This document shows, piece by piece, positions 25,601 to 33,548 of a stretch of 64,000 nucleotides of DNA; the first letter of the stretch is position 1, and the number at the start of each line of letters is the position of its first letter. The stretch is from NCBI RefSeq assembly GCF_003285545.1, contig NZ_QLNV01000002.1, positions 310,001 to 374,000 on the forward strand. The letters are read 5' to 3'. Under the pieces are notes generated by a model. It was given only the letters and a program-made list of their open reading frames with translations, searched no databases and was not told the DNA's origin. A program made the position numbers and the translations under genes. The DNA is from Sinomicrobium soli (lineage in GTDB: Bacteria > Bacteroidota > Bacteroidia > Flavobacteriales > Flavobacteriaceae).

Positions 25601-26037
25601 GGAGCTCCCTTACTATCGGTTATTGTTCCAGCAACCGTTTTTAATTGTTCTTCAGCTTCTTTTTCCCGGTTATCGGCAGGAGGCAGCATCTTTCTGACCA
25701 CTATGGTCTTTTCTTTTTGTAAAAAGGCAAGATGGGCCTTTTTAGAAACCTCACGCAGAATATCGGCCACACTGATATGCCGCTCGTTGAACGTTATCCT
25801 CTCCCCGACACCTTCTACGTCGGCTTCTTCGTAAAAAAAGACGAAATTAGTCTTTCCCTCGATCGATTTAAGGATGTGTGCTACCGGGGCGTCCCTGATG
25901 TTAAGGTCGATAAAGACCTCTCTCACACTCTGTGATGAGGCCCGGGAAGCAAAGGCAAATCCGGAAAAGAACCAGATGCCGAATAAGGCAAAACGTAAAC
26001 TCATAACAATACATGCCTTGACAAGATTATATTTCAT
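22621..26037 (-). CDS. susC: SusC/RagA-family TonB-dependent receptor with STN domain (PUL 1)
   Basis: 1138 residues. After the signal peptide (about 1-35) comes a secretin/TonB N-terminal (STN) domain at about 40-115 (FIDLNIRDAPVAHILKSIEG), then a carboxypeptidase-regulatory-like domain (GTITDSKGAPLPGVNVIVKG), a TonB box-like EEVVVVGFGEQKK, the plug (GAVSTVNVDDMKSNPTSSLS; SITVLKDAAETAMYGSKGAN) and a 22-strand barrel ending in LGISLNL. The STN domain marks a receptor that signals to FecR, which is the next gene upstream. It imports oligosaccharide with its SusD partner. Confidence 0.96.
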   Translation of the reverse strand: MKYNLVKACIVMSLRFALFGIWFFSGFAFASRASSQSVREVFIDLNIRDAPVAHILKSIEGKTNFVFFYEEADVEGVGERITFNERHISVADILREVSKKAHLAFLQKEKTIVVRKMLPPADNREKEAEEQLKTVAGTITDSKGAPLPGVNVIVKGKPRGTTTDFDGNYSIEVAEEDTLTFSYIGFIKQEIEVAGKSNISISLEEDAQELEEVVVVGFGEQKKISLTGAVSTVNVDDMKSNPTSSLSNALAGNVPGIMGMMQSGQPGKNISEFWIRGISTFGGGTNPLVLVDNIERDLNELNIEDIQSITVLKDAAETAMYGSKGANGVILITTKRGSAGKIKINFKDEFIYNTRTMTPDFVDGVTYASLLNESRITRNEAPIYQPEELEILRLGLDPDLYPNVDWKNLLLRDGAMTYRANLNMSGGGPTSRYFVSGSYINEGGMYEIDESLKEDYNTNANYKRWNYRLNADFDITKTTIAKVGVAGSLSKRNSPGLGDADFWGSLFGYSPIRTPVLYSNGYVPSVGTGNQTNPWVMATQTGFNENWVNKVQTNITIEQDFSFITEGLHLRGIVGYDIQNTNDIQRRKWPEQWRAARARDADGNLVFTHISNPSEMHQSSSSTGNRLEFYDLMVNYNRSFGDHNVGSAVRFTRDAFVQTVELGEDIKNGISRRNQALAGRLIYNWKYRYFVNFNFGYTGSENFAPGQQYGFFPAISFAWNLAEERLLKDHVSWLKLFKIRYSYGKAGNDRLMDNERFPYLYTISEITNDDGDPAGGYQWADYGSNRYFGGMIYSQVASSYVTWEVATKQNLGFDIETRNITANIDFFKEKRTGIYMPREFLPAMVGLESTPRANVGIVKSHGFDGRFQYHQQIGEVSLTARSNITYSKNEIVEMDEENNVYGYQNQEGFRVDQSRGLIALGLFEDYDDIRNSPTQTFGTYQPGDIKYKDVNGDGVIDDGDRVAIGATRRPNLIYGLGASVNWRGFSLGVHFQGAGKSTFSTYGKTVHAFSEGEWGQVMKGVMGDNRWISADISGDPSTEDPNASYPRLSYGENPNNFRESTFWLRDGRYLRLKTLDVGYNLPKSIVKRIRAENIRVYVVGTNLVTWSKFKLWDPELATPRGEDYPPAKSITLGISLNL

Positions 26038-26080
26038 AATTTTGTGAAGATTAAATGGAACTTCGGTTTTGTTTGGTTAC

Positions 26081-26124
26081 GGCCTTCTATCAATTGCGTC
26101 AACAGTGGTAGGAAGGCCTTTTTT
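26081..26124 (+). terminator. Hairpin between FecR and SusC, T-run on plus strand
   Basis: GGCCTTCT...AGGAAGGCC followed by TTTTTT on the plus strand. Genes here run on the minus strand, so the T-run is on the antisense side. It may block antisense transcription or act as a leader structure upstream of susC. Confidence 0.5.
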
Positions 26125-26185
26125 GTAGTCTATGTTTTTGTCATGTGCTTCTGGATTTAGATATTATCAATAGATTTTATGATAG

Positions 26186-27235
26186 TCATTGACATCCTTT
26201 ACCGTCTATGATCACTTCATCTTCCCTTATTTCATACCGGATACCGAGGGCGTACTGCATGCTGTGCAATACGTTGGCCAGGCTTTCATTCTTGTGTTTT
26301 CCCCGTATGATACAGTGTTTCAGTGCCGGGTTTTTCAGGATCACCTTTTTGCCATACCAGTGTTCGAGTATCACTGCCGCATCTTCCAGCGAAACCCTGT
26401 TAAACGAAAGGATTCCGTCTTTCCACAAGGCTATGCTGTCTGCAGGGATGCTGCTTTTGACAAATTCTTCCGAACCGGGGTGGTACACCACCTGCTCACT
26501 GGGATACAGCAGGACCTCCTGTTGCCGCTGCCCGTCCAGTGTTTCGGGCAGCCGGCGCTTTACACTTACTTTTCCCGTAGCCACGGATACTTCGACCCCT
26601 TCCCGCCCTTCATACGCCATGATATTGAATGAAGTTCCCAGTACCCGGGTCTCCAATGCCCCTGTTTTTATGATAAAAGGGTGCGTTTTATCTTTGGTAA
26701 CCTCAAAAAAGGCCTCTCCCCGGAGCGATACTTCCCTGGTGGCTCCTTCAAAGCGTTCGGGAAACGTGATCTCACTGTTGGAATTCAGCCTCACCTGGGT
26801 ACCGTCGGGCAGGACAATAGTTGCCTTTTTTCCCGGCGCTATACTTTGCGTGATCAAAACGGGAGGGGTTTCCGCCTCCTTCAGTACATCAAAATACCAG
26901 AGCGAGGCCACTCCCAAAAGTACCACGATCACGGCTGCCACCGCCATATGGCGATACATCGCGCCCCACCGCCTGTTACGCTGTGAAGCCCGCCTTATTT
27001 CTTTACGGGTCACCAACCGTGAAAATCGTTGGGAAGGTTCAGATTCCCGTTCAGGGGATATCCCGTTTTTTTTTAGCTCCTCCCAGTGTTCATCCATCCA
27101 TTTCCGCAATTTACTGTCGGCACCGGAGGTGCCTATCCAGTCCATCAGCACCTGGTACTCATCCCTGGTAATGGAATTATCCTTAAACTTCTGAAAAAGC
27201 CTTTTAATGTCCTTTTCTCTTTCCATCAGCAACAT
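26186..27235 (-). CDS. FecR-family anti-sigma factor (PUL 1)
   Basis: 349 residues. Cytoplasmic N-terminus to about 96, one membrane helix at 97-115, then the periplasmic FecR domain (KKATIVLPDGTQVRLNSNSE; REVSLRGEAFFEVTKDKTHP; VLGTSFNIMAYEGREGVEVS) and a C-terminal DUF4974/STN-like part (LSFNRVSLEDAAVILEHWYG). It should hold the upstream ECF sigma inactive until the STN domain of SusC signals. A start 9 bases further in (MEREKD) is also possible. Confidence 0.94.
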   Translation of the reverse strand: MLLMEREKDIKRLFQKFKDNSITRDEYQVLMDWIGTSGADSKLRKWMDEHWEELKKNGISPERESEPSQRFSRLVTRKEIRRASQRNRRWGAMYRHMAVAAVIVVLLGVASLWYFDVLKEAETPPVLITQSIAPGKKATIVLPDGTQVRLNSNSEITFPERFEGATREVSLRGEAFFEVTKDKTHPFIIKTGALETRVLGTSFNIMAYEGREGVEVSVATGKVSVKRRLPETLDGQRQQEVLLYPSEQVVYHPGSEEFVKSSIPADSIALWKDGILSFNRVSLEDAAVILEHWYGKKVILKNPALKHCIIRGKHKNESLANVLHSMQYALGIRYEIREDEVIIDGKGCQ

Positions 27236-27391
27236 TTTTTTCGGGTCACTGCCCGGTTATATCTGCCCCCTTGTATACTACACACGCAATCCCGGAAAAA
27301 GTCCCGGTCAAAAACGGATTTTTTATGTTTTTTGAGGAAACAAACTTTTAAGACAATGAAATACATGTATTTACACAATACTTAAAATCGA

Positions 27392-27412
27392 GTTTGCCAC
27401 GGATACACGAAT
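27392..27412 (+). repeat. End fragment of the GCCACG-type inverted-repeat element
   Basis: GTTTGCCACGGATACACGAAT matches both ends of the element at 30646-30725 with one or two changes. A degenerate opposite end (ATTCGTATTTG) follows about 25 bases later. Confidence 0.5.
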
Positions 27413-27455
27413 ATATTATGAGTTGTTTTTTATAATTATTCGTATTTGAACCGGG

Positions 27456-27550
27456 GGTTTCGATACAATCCCGACTTCGTCGGGACCACTCAGTCACCTC
27501 AAGGGCGTCCCACAACTTCGAACTTCATGCTCCGTGCTTCATGCTTCCAG
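27456..27550 (-). repeat. Dispersed intergenic repeat, copy 1
   Basis: Read on the minus strand it contains GAAGCATGAA, TTCGAAGTT, CTTGAGGTGACTGAGTGG, an inverted CCCGACGAAGTCGGG and TATCGAAACC. The plus strand at 47175-47270 has the same order of blocks, so the two are copies in opposite orientation. Confidence 0.65.
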
Positions 27551-27635
27551 CAATTCAACGCGAATTCAGACAGGGCGTCGTTTTAATTTTCGAAAGAGAC
27601 GGAACCGGGGCGGCTGAGTGGCCACGGGGAGTCTT

Positions 27636-28244
27636 CTACCAGAAGAAACGGCTTAAGGAAAATACAAGGAGTATTTTGATCGTGTTTTCCAGGTGTGGCT
27701 GCAATTGCATCCTGATGGTTTCGACAATCTGCCACAGGTTGTTTTTCACGGTTTTCGGAGAGATCTCCAGGATATCGGCAATTTCGGCATTGCTTTTCCC
27801 TTCTTCCCTCGACATCCTGTAAATGGATCTCTTTTTCGAAGGGAGGTGATCTACGATCTCTTCCAGGATTTCGTGGTATTCCGAAAAGATGAGCTCCGCT
27901 TCCGCATCTCCGCTGAATTCCGTAAGATTTTTCCAAAGCTCTTCCCTGATCACAGCCCTTTGCGAAGCATTCCTCAGATAATTTAGGGTCAGGTTTTTTG
28001 CAGTAGTATAAAGCAGTGAAGAAAAGGAACCTGACAAACGTATCCCCTCACGGCGCTCCCATATCCTGATAAAAACCTCCTGGACGATCTCTTCGGCAAT
28101 ATAGGACGATTTGGTATACGACAGTACAAAACTGTAAAGCCTGGGCTCCATAAGTTCAAAAATAGCCTGGAAGGCCTCGTGGTCTCCCAGGCTAAAAGCT
28201 TTTAGCGTATCTTTGCTAACAATATCTTTTTTTGTGTTTTGCAC
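27636..28244 (-). CDS. ECF sigma factor (PUL 1)
   Basis: 202 residues. Region 2: FELMEPRLYSFVLSYTKSS, AEEIVQEVFIRIWERR. Region 4: LPSKKRSIYRMSREEGKSNA, then IADILEISPKTVKNNLWQ. The C-terminus is a short hydrophobic tail (ILLVFSLSRFFW), common in SusCD-linked sigma factors of this phylum. It is followed, after a repeat-filled gap, by its FecR regulator and the SusCD genes. Confidence 0.95.
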   Translation of the reverse strand: MQNTKKDIVSKDTLKAFSLGDHEAFQAIFELMEPRLYSFVLSYTKSSYIAEEIVQEVFIRIWERREGIRLSGSFSSLLYTTAKNLTLNYLRNASQRAVIREELWKNLTEFSGDAEAELIFSEYHEILEEIVDHLPSKKRSIYRMSREEGKSNAEIADILEISPKTVKNNLWQIVETIRMQLQPHLENTIKILLVFSLSRFFW

Positions 28245-28262
28245 CGATCTGATCTATCGGCA

Positions 28263-28292
28263 TAAACTTAATAAAGAATTGCTTTTTAACAA
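28263..28292 (-). promoter_or_regulatory. Predicted promoter of PUL 1 sigma gene
   Basis: On the minus strand TTG at 28290-28292, a 19-base spacer, then TAAGTTTA at 28263-28270, close to TAnnTTTG. The leader to the ATG is about 15-20 bases. Confidence 0.5.
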
Positions 28293-28362
28293 AATTTTAT
28301 CTGTTTTTTTACAATTTTAATTTTTGTAGTTCCTTTATTTTAACAATAACACAAGCCCCGGA

Positions 28363-30552
28363 TTAGTCTTCGGTTACTATTTCAAGTACCCCCCCCTGCT
28401 TCAGAAAATCGTGAGAGACTATAAAACCACCTGATTTACTGCCATTTATATGTATCTCCTTCAGTTTTCTCCCCCCGCTCCTTTTTATTTCCACCGGTCC
28501 GGCATCCTTAAAATTCAGGTGTACCTTGTCAAACAACGGTACCGAAACCAGGTATTCCGGATCTGCAGGCGACAGGGGATAGATTCCCATTGCGGCAAAG
28601 ACATACCAGGAAGACATTTCCCCGGCATCGTCCATGCCCACCAGGGCAAGCCCGTGTTCTCCGACCCCGTAGTATTCCGCAAGCAACGTATCGATCACTT
28701 CCTGGGATTTATGGGGCTTCCCGGCAAAATAATAGGCATAGGGTGCTTCGTGGTCCGGCTGGTTCCCGTGGCAGTACTGCCCCATAAAACCGGAAACGTT
28801 CCGCGCTATATGTTCCGGGTTCCAGGGCAGGGTAAACAGGGAATCGAGCTTACTTTCAAAGGCCTCCCGCCCTCCGTAAAGCTCTACCAGTCCCGGCATA
28901 TCATGAGGTACATAAAACGACAGCTGCCAGGCATTGGCTTCGCGGTACATATATTCGTAATAGGGATATTGCGGATCAAAAGGGGTTATCCAGTCTCCGT
29001 TGTCCAGCCTGCCCCTCATAAAGTTTACCGACCGGTCGAAAACATTGGCGTAGTTGCCTGACCTTTTCACCAGGTCTTCACGGTGTTCCGTATCTCCTAA
29101 AGCCTCTGCGAGTAAAGCGAGGGAATAATCGTCATAGGCATATTCCAGGGTTTTGGACACTCCGGCTTTGGCCTTGGTCTCCACATGAGGGTTTTCCACA
29201 TCGGGGTCTGAAATATACCCCTTTTCAATATATTCGGCAATAAAGGGCCGCGTTCCGCCTTCCTTATAGGCATTGTTCAGCAACAGTTCATAAGCCTTCT
29301 CCACATCAAAACCGGTTATCCCTCTCAGGTAAGACCCTGTGATAAAGGCAGCAGCGTGATCGCCGTGGAAAAAGGTAGGGATAAACCCGCGTATTTCCCC
29401 CCTGTCTATAAGCGACCTGATCACATCCCGGGTCACTTCCGGGGATACAAGGCTCAGCAGGACCAGCTTGTTCCGGTAAGTATCCCAGAGGGAGGGAATG
29501 GTATAATACCTGAAATCCTTCTTTTTCACCTCACCCTGCTCATCGGTAAATTCTCCGTTGTGGTCACTTCGAAGGGCCGGCCACAGGAAGGATCTGTACA
29601 GGGAAGAATAAAACAGTTCCTTTTCCCGTTCCGTACCTCCTTCAACCGTAACCGAAGCCAGTAATGCTTCCCAGGTTTCCACCCCTTCGGCATGTATTTC
29701 GGCCAGGTTCCTGCCTCCTATCTCCTTTTCCAGGTTTTCAGCGGCGTTGGCCGTACTTACAAAAGACAATCCTATTTTCAGTACCACGGTCTCCGGAATA
29801 CCGGTGAGTTCCACCAGGGCATAACCTTCGTGCTGTCCTTCATTCTTTTTATGTACCTGTGCAATTTCAGTATTGAGCAGGGCCGAAAAATAGATCTTTT
29901 CCCTCCCCATCTGCTGGTAGCCTTCCAGCCTGTTTTTCCCCGATGAAGTGATCTTCCAGTCGGAGACACGGTTGTTGGCCCGCCCCAGGTCGAAGAGGAT
30001 ATTCCGCGGTTGGTCGTCGTTAAAAGTATATTCGTGTATCCCTGCCCTCAGGGTCGAACTCAACCTGACATCAATATTATAGTCCTTGAGAAAAACCCCG
30101 TAATAGGCCGGGGAAGCTTCCTCCCTGTCATGGCTGAAAGATGATCTGAACGGGTACTCCGCCCCTCCGGGTACGGGAAGTACGGGGATGTTGCACAGGT
30201 TCCAGTGGCCCTTGTTGGTATGGGTAAAGCCGATGATCTCCGTATCTTCATATTCATAGCCCGCTCCGCTACCGTATTCGGTTATGGGACTGAGCTGTAC
30301 CATGGCATTGGGCAGGGAAGAACCGGGGTAAACCAGTCCTGCCCATACCCGCCAGTTTTCGGGGGGCGTGTACCCTACCATGTCAGGGTCGGTAAGCGGT
30401 GCCGTTCCCAGAAAGGTATTTACATAAGAGGTCAGCAAGCTGTTCTCACTATTCCGTATTTCCGCATCTCCCTGGTTCTTCCCCTCCTTGCACGAAAGAA
30501 ACAGAAGGGAAACCGAAAGCAGGGAAATTCCGCTCTTTATTACTGTTTTCAT
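28363..30552 (-). CDS. GH92 family alpha-mannosidase, lipoprotein (PUL 2)
   Basis: 729 residues, lipobox LFLSC (Cys21), so probably held in the outer membrane or periplasm. Family blocks: NTFLGTAPLTDPDMVGYTPP, GSSLPNAMVQLSP, GFTHTNKGHWNLCNIPV, YYTIPSLWDTYRNKLVLLSL, YMYREANAWQLSFYVPHD, CHGNQPDHEAPYAY and GMDDAGEMSSWYVFAAMG. The general acid corresponds to Glu538. In the base region Asp642 is kept, but the first member of the usual pair is Met640. A His-Glu pair is present in the +1 region, as in alpha-1,2-mannosidases. It ends the PUL 2 gene row after GH76 and GH125. Confidence 0.93.
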   Translation of the reverse strand: MKTVIKSGISLLSVSLLFLSCKEGKNQGDAEIRNSENSLLTSYVNTFLGTAPLTDPDMVGYTPPENWRVWAGLVYPGSSLPNAMVQLSPITEYGSGAGYEYEDTEIIGFTHTNKGHWNLCNIPVLPVPGGAEYPFRSSFSHDREEASPAYYGVFLKDYNIDVRLSSTLRAGIHEYTFNDDQPRNILFDLGRANNRVSDWKITSSGKNRLEGYQQMGREKIYFSALLNTEIAQVHKKNEGQHEGYALVELTGIPETVVLKIGLSFVSTANAAENLEKEIGGRNLAEIHAEGVETWEALLASVTVEGGTEREKELFYSSLYRSFLWPALRSDHNGEFTDEQGEVKKKDFRYYTIPSLWDTYRNKLVLLSLVSPEVTRDVIRSLIDRGEIRGFIPTFFHGDHAAAFITGSYLRGITGFDVEKAYELLLNNAYKEGGTRPFIAEYIEKGYISDPDVENPHVETKAKAGVSKTLEYAYDDYSLALLAEALGDTEHREDLVKRSGNYANVFDRSVNFMRGRLDNGDWITPFDPQYPYYEYMYREANAWQLSFYVPHDMPGLVELYGGREAFESKLDSLFTLPWNPEHIARNVSGFMGQYCHGNQPDHEAPYAYYFAGKPHKSQEVIDTLLAEYYGVGEHGLALVGMDDAGEMSSWYVFAAMGIYPLSPADPEYLVSVPLFDKVHLNFKDAGPVEIKRSGGRKLKEIHINGSKSGGFIVSHDFLKQGGVLEIVTED

Positions 30553-30588
30553 AATCCGGTTTTAGATTGATTATCGCAAAGGTTCAAA

Positions 30589-30625
30589 GCCTGCCTTTAC
30601 CGGCAGGCCTGCAATTTCATTGCAG
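30589..30625. repeat. Two adjacent small hairpins upstream of the GH92 gene
   Basis: GCCTGCC/GGCAGGC at 30589-30608 and CTGCAAT/ATTGCAG at 30609-30625 abut each other. No T-run. They may be a leader structure or the end of the upstream GH125 message. Confidence 0.4.
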
Positions 30626-30645
30626 TTACCTTAGTTTCTATAAAC

Positions 30646-30725
30646 TTTTGCCACGAATACACGAATGTATATTAGCACTGATGTGTATTTACACTAAAAA
30701 AATGATCCGTGAATCCGTGGCAAAC
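30646..30725. repeat. 80-bp element with terminal inverted repeats
   Basis: The left end TTTTGCCACGAATACACGAAT and the right end ATCCGTGAATCCGTGGCAAAC are inverted copies with a few differences; the middle is AT-rich. It sits between the GH125 and GH92 genes and resembles a small non-coding mobile or REP-like element. A related end lies at 27392. Confidence 0.6.
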
Positions 30726-30746
30726 AGACTTTCAGCCTGGTATAAA

Positions 30747-32174
30747 CTACGCCTTCAAAAGTTCAGGATGTTTTTTATACGTATCCCACAACAGTTCGCC
30801 AAACAGCGTATTGGCCCAGGCAAACCAAGAACGGGTAAAATTCTTCGGATCGTCCTTATGGAACGACTCATGCATGAAGCCGGTATCTCCGTGGGTCGCC
30901 CTGAGCATGTCTATACATTCCTTTATCTCGGCAGCATCCGAACTGGTCAGTCCCTTCAGGGTTATCGACATGGGCCATACCATATCCATTCCTATATGCG
31001 GCCCGCCGATACCCTCAGCCGCCTTGCCCTTAAAGAAGAAAGGATTGTCGAGCGACCATATGAATTTCCTGGTATTCCTGTAAACCGGGTCGCCGGCATC
31101 GACAGCCCCGAGGTACGGAAGTGCGAGCAGGCTGGGTACATTGGCGTCGTCCATCAACAGGTGATTTCCGTACCCGTCTACTTCAAAGGCATAGATCTCC
31201 CCGTATTTCGGGTGGTTGATCACGGCATGTTCTTTCAGGGCCTGGTCCACTTCTGATGCCAGTGCCCTCAGTTCTCCGGCCAGGGCGGTGTCTCCATCAA
31301 AGGCCTCTACCATTTCCGCCGCCTGTTTAAGGCTGGTCACCGCAAAAAAGTTGGAAGGTACCAGGAACGAAAATACGGTAGCGTCATCACTCGGCCTGAA
31401 CGCCGAACAGATCAGTCCCACCGGTTTTACGGGATAACCATATCCGTCAAGCGGCCGGGTATCCGTGCCACGGGGAGTGGTCCTCTCGAACGAATAAGGT
31501 CCGGGACCATCCTTCTGCTGTTGTTCCCTGAACACTTTCAGTATCTCGCGTACCGCCTGCTTCCAGTCACTGTCAAAAGGATCGGTATCGCCCGTGGTTT
31601 TCCAGTAGTGGTACCCGAGCCTTATGGGATAGCAAAGCGAATCTATCTCATATTTACGCTCGTGCACCCCGGGTTTCATCTCCGTATGGTCTGAGGTCCA
31701 TTCCCCCTTTTTGTCCGGATCGTCGTAAAAGGCATTGGCATAGGGATCCTTGAGAATATACTGTGTTTGCCTGTTGATCACCCCTGCGATCAGATCTTTC
31801 AGTTTGTCGTCCTTATCGGCAAATGCCATATAGGGCCATACCTGGGCAGAGCTGTCCCGGAGCCACATGGCATCGATATCCCCGGTGATCACATACGTAT
31901 CCGGCCGGCCGTTCTTTTCGGTATAGGTCACCGTAGTATCCAGGGTATTCGGAAAACAGTTGTTAAAGAGCCATGCCAGTTCTTCATCCTTTACATTTTT
32001 ACCGAATTCCTTAATGGCCTTTTCTATGGCCTTGCTTTCAAAATGTCTTTCCCCTTTCGGTACCCTTACCTCGGGGAATTTATTTCCCAGGGGAGTAGCT
32101 CCAAGCTGAAAAGGATCCACCATCGCCAGCCCTCCCATCAGGGCCGTATTCCGGATAAATTTTCTTCTTTGCAT
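30747..32174 (-). CDS. GH125 exo-alpha-1,6-mannosidase
   Basis: 475 residues. The N-terminus RRKFIRNTALMGG is a Tat-like signal. The family text is clear: FNNCFPNTLDTTV, TGDIDAMWLRDSSAQVWPY, YILKDPYANAFYDD, YEIDSLCYPIRLGYHYWK, LICSAFRPSDDATVFSFLVP, GEIYAFEVDGYGNHLLMDDA and HIGMDMVWPMSI. GH125 enzymes remove terminal alpha-1,6-linked mannose by an inverting mechanism. It follows the GH76 gene in the same direction, matching endo-then-exo attack on an alpha-1,6-mannan backbone. Confidence 0.96.
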   Translation of the reverse strand: MQRRKFIRNTALMGGLAMVDPFQLGATPLGNKFPEVRVPKGERHFESKAIEKAIKEFGKNVKDEELAWLFNNCFPNTLDTTVTYTEKNGRPDTYVITGDIDAMWLRDSSAQVWPYMAFADKDDKLKDLIAGVINRQTQYILKDPYANAFYDDPDKKGEWTSDHTEMKPGVHERKYEIDSLCYPIRLGYHYWKTTGDTDPFDSDWKQAVREILKVFREQQQKDGPGPYSFERTTPRGTDTRPLDGYGYPVKPVGLICSAFRPSDDATVFSFLVPSNFFAVTSLKQAAEMVEAFDGDTALAGELRALASEVDQALKEHAVINHPKYGEIYAFEVDGYGNHLLMDDANVPSLLALPYLGAVDAGDPVYRNTRKFIWSLDNPFFFKGKAAEGIGGPHIGMDMVWPMSITLKGLTSSDAAEIKECIDMLRATHGDTGFMHESFHKDDPKNFTRSWFAWANTLFGELLWDTYKKHPELLKA

Positions 32175-32296
32175 TTCTGTTATAGGTATTAATAGTTGAA
32201 TTTTCTACATACTCCTGCCAAAAACTGCCGGCACCCTGCTTCGTGCCATGTGTGCCTGCACCGGGGTTCCTGATCTTACTCCTGTACCGGGTAGTC

Positions 32297-33457
32297 CTAT
32301 TCCAGTATCCCGTTTTCCTTCAGGAGAGCCGCCGCTTCCGCGAGCATTATCCCGCTGAGCTGGGTAGACAGGTCTGTCTGCGCCCCGGGCTGCTCCCGCC
32401 AGTTGGGCCCGGCAAACATTCCCGGACGCTTGACTCCTTCGAGGTAAAACGTTTTAGCGTTGTACTTCATGAAGTCGGCAAAAGACTTCCTGTCCTGATC
32501 GCTAATATCGGGATTTTGGATGAGTAATGTAAAATATCTTACTAAAATTCCTTTAAAAAGTCCTCCGTCTCCCTGTCCTTCATCGCGCAAGAGCCCTTCC
32601 GAAGTGAGTTTGGGGCTTGTCATCAGGGTCTTTGCGCTTTTGAGGGCATCCTGTAAATACACGGCTTCGCCCGTAGCTTCGTAAAGCATGACCGCAGCAC
32701 CTATATACGATCCCATATTATAAGTGAATATCCAGTCTTTATTGATGACTTCTTCCCCGTCCTCCTGGCTGATATTGTCCCATACCAGTCCGGTAGCAGG
32801 GTCTACCAGCTTATTCTTCTGCCATTCGAAAATGTCCTTTGCCCAGTTGAGATCGTCTTCGTTTCCTTCCGAATTGTAAAGCCGCATGGCCAGTACCGCC
32901 GCCGGAGCATTGGAACAGGCATTCTTGCCGAGGGGTTCGTTGGACTTCCATGTGATCCCCCCGCCATAGAGGTCACTCCAGCTCTTTTTTATCTCCTCCC
33001 ACAGGTAACCGGCAGTCTCTTTAAAAAAAGTGTCACCGGTTACGGCATAGGCCCTCATACAGGAATTTCCCAGCCATTGCATGTCATCGTTAAAATCATT
33101 CCTGAAACCGCCCCCGTTACGGGACTTTATCCCGTTGACCAACGCCTTCATCCGGGATACGTAATTATCATTACCGGTACGGAGATAACCATCTACCAGC
33201 ACATCCAGGGCATTGGCGTTCCACCAGTAGTGAAAAGTGGCATTCCCCTGGTTGTCCTGCACAAAAGTGCCGTCGCCCGACAGGTAAGTGTTCAAGGTGG
33301 CCTCCTGCAGCGAATCGGCTGCCATTTCCCAGTCGATCTCCACCTGGCCCGTCACCTCCGACGGGTCGCGCAGCGGTATGGGGTCGTCGTCACAGGCTAC
33401 CGTCATACAGACCGCTGCCATGCCCAGAATACCGTTTCGTATCAATGTTCGTTTCAT
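32297..33457 (-). CDS. GH76 endo-alpha-1,6-mannanase, lipoprotein
   Basis: 386 residues when started at the ATG at 33455-33457, which gives a proper lipoprotein signal (MTVAC, Cys22). The frame stays open upstream to 33730, but that extension is translated repeat DNA and lacks a signal. Family blocks: FHYWWNANALDVLVDGYLRT, then NGGGFRNDFNDDMQWLGNSC with the catalytic pair Asp124-Asp125, GGITWKSNEPLGKNACSNAP and NKDWIFTYNMGSYIGAAVML. GH76 enzymes cut the alpha-1,6-mannan backbone of fungal mannan. As a surface lipoprotein next to SusE/SusD/SusC, it likely makes the oligosaccharides that are imported. Confidence 0.94.
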   Translation of the reverse strand: MKRTLIRNGILGMAAVCMTVACDDDPIPLRDPSEVTGQVEIDWEMAADSLQEATLNTYLSGDGTFVQDNQGNATFHYWWNANALDVLVDGYLRTGNDNYVSRMKALVNGIKSRNGGGFRNDFNDDMQWLGNSCMRAYAVTGDTFFKETAGYLWEEIKKSWSDLYGGGITWKSNEPLGKNACSNAPAAVLAMRLYNSEGNEDDLNWAKDIFEWQKNKLVDPATGLVWDNISQEDGEEVINKDWIFTYNMGSYIGAAVMLYEATGEAVYLQDALKSAKTLMTSPKLTSEGLLRDEGQGDGGLFKGILVRYFTLLIQNPDISDQDRKSFADFMKYNAKTFYLEGVKRPGMFAGPNWREQPGAQTDLSTQLSGIMLAEAAALLKENGILE

Positions 33458-33510
33458 TATTTGTTTTTTTAGTTTGTAGTTCTTAGTTGTTAGTTGCAGG
33501 TTAAAAGCTC

Positions 33511-33540
33511 TGAATTCTGAACTCATAACTCTGAACTGGC
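33511..33540 (-). repeat. Low-complexity repeat (GTTATGAGTTCAGAATTCAG), copy 1
   Basis: The 22 bases at 33511-33532 are the exact reverse complement of the text at about 47292-47313. Confidence 0.65.
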
Positions 33541-33548
33541 TATAGTTG

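Larger units (their letters stand above)
27236..27635. other. 400-bp non-coding gap between sigma and FecR genes, with repeat fragments
   Basis: No convincing gene. It holds one end of the GTTTGCCACGGATACACGAAT element (27392-27412) and a copy of the repeat also seen at 47175-47270. The sigma and FecR genes of such pairs are usually close together, so the gap looks like later insertion of repeat DNA. Confidence 0.6.

Noticed and set aside
32438-32453. Second copy of the TAAAACGTTTTA palindrome
   Set aside because: It lies inside the GH76 coding region with no promoter nearby, so it is likely chance.
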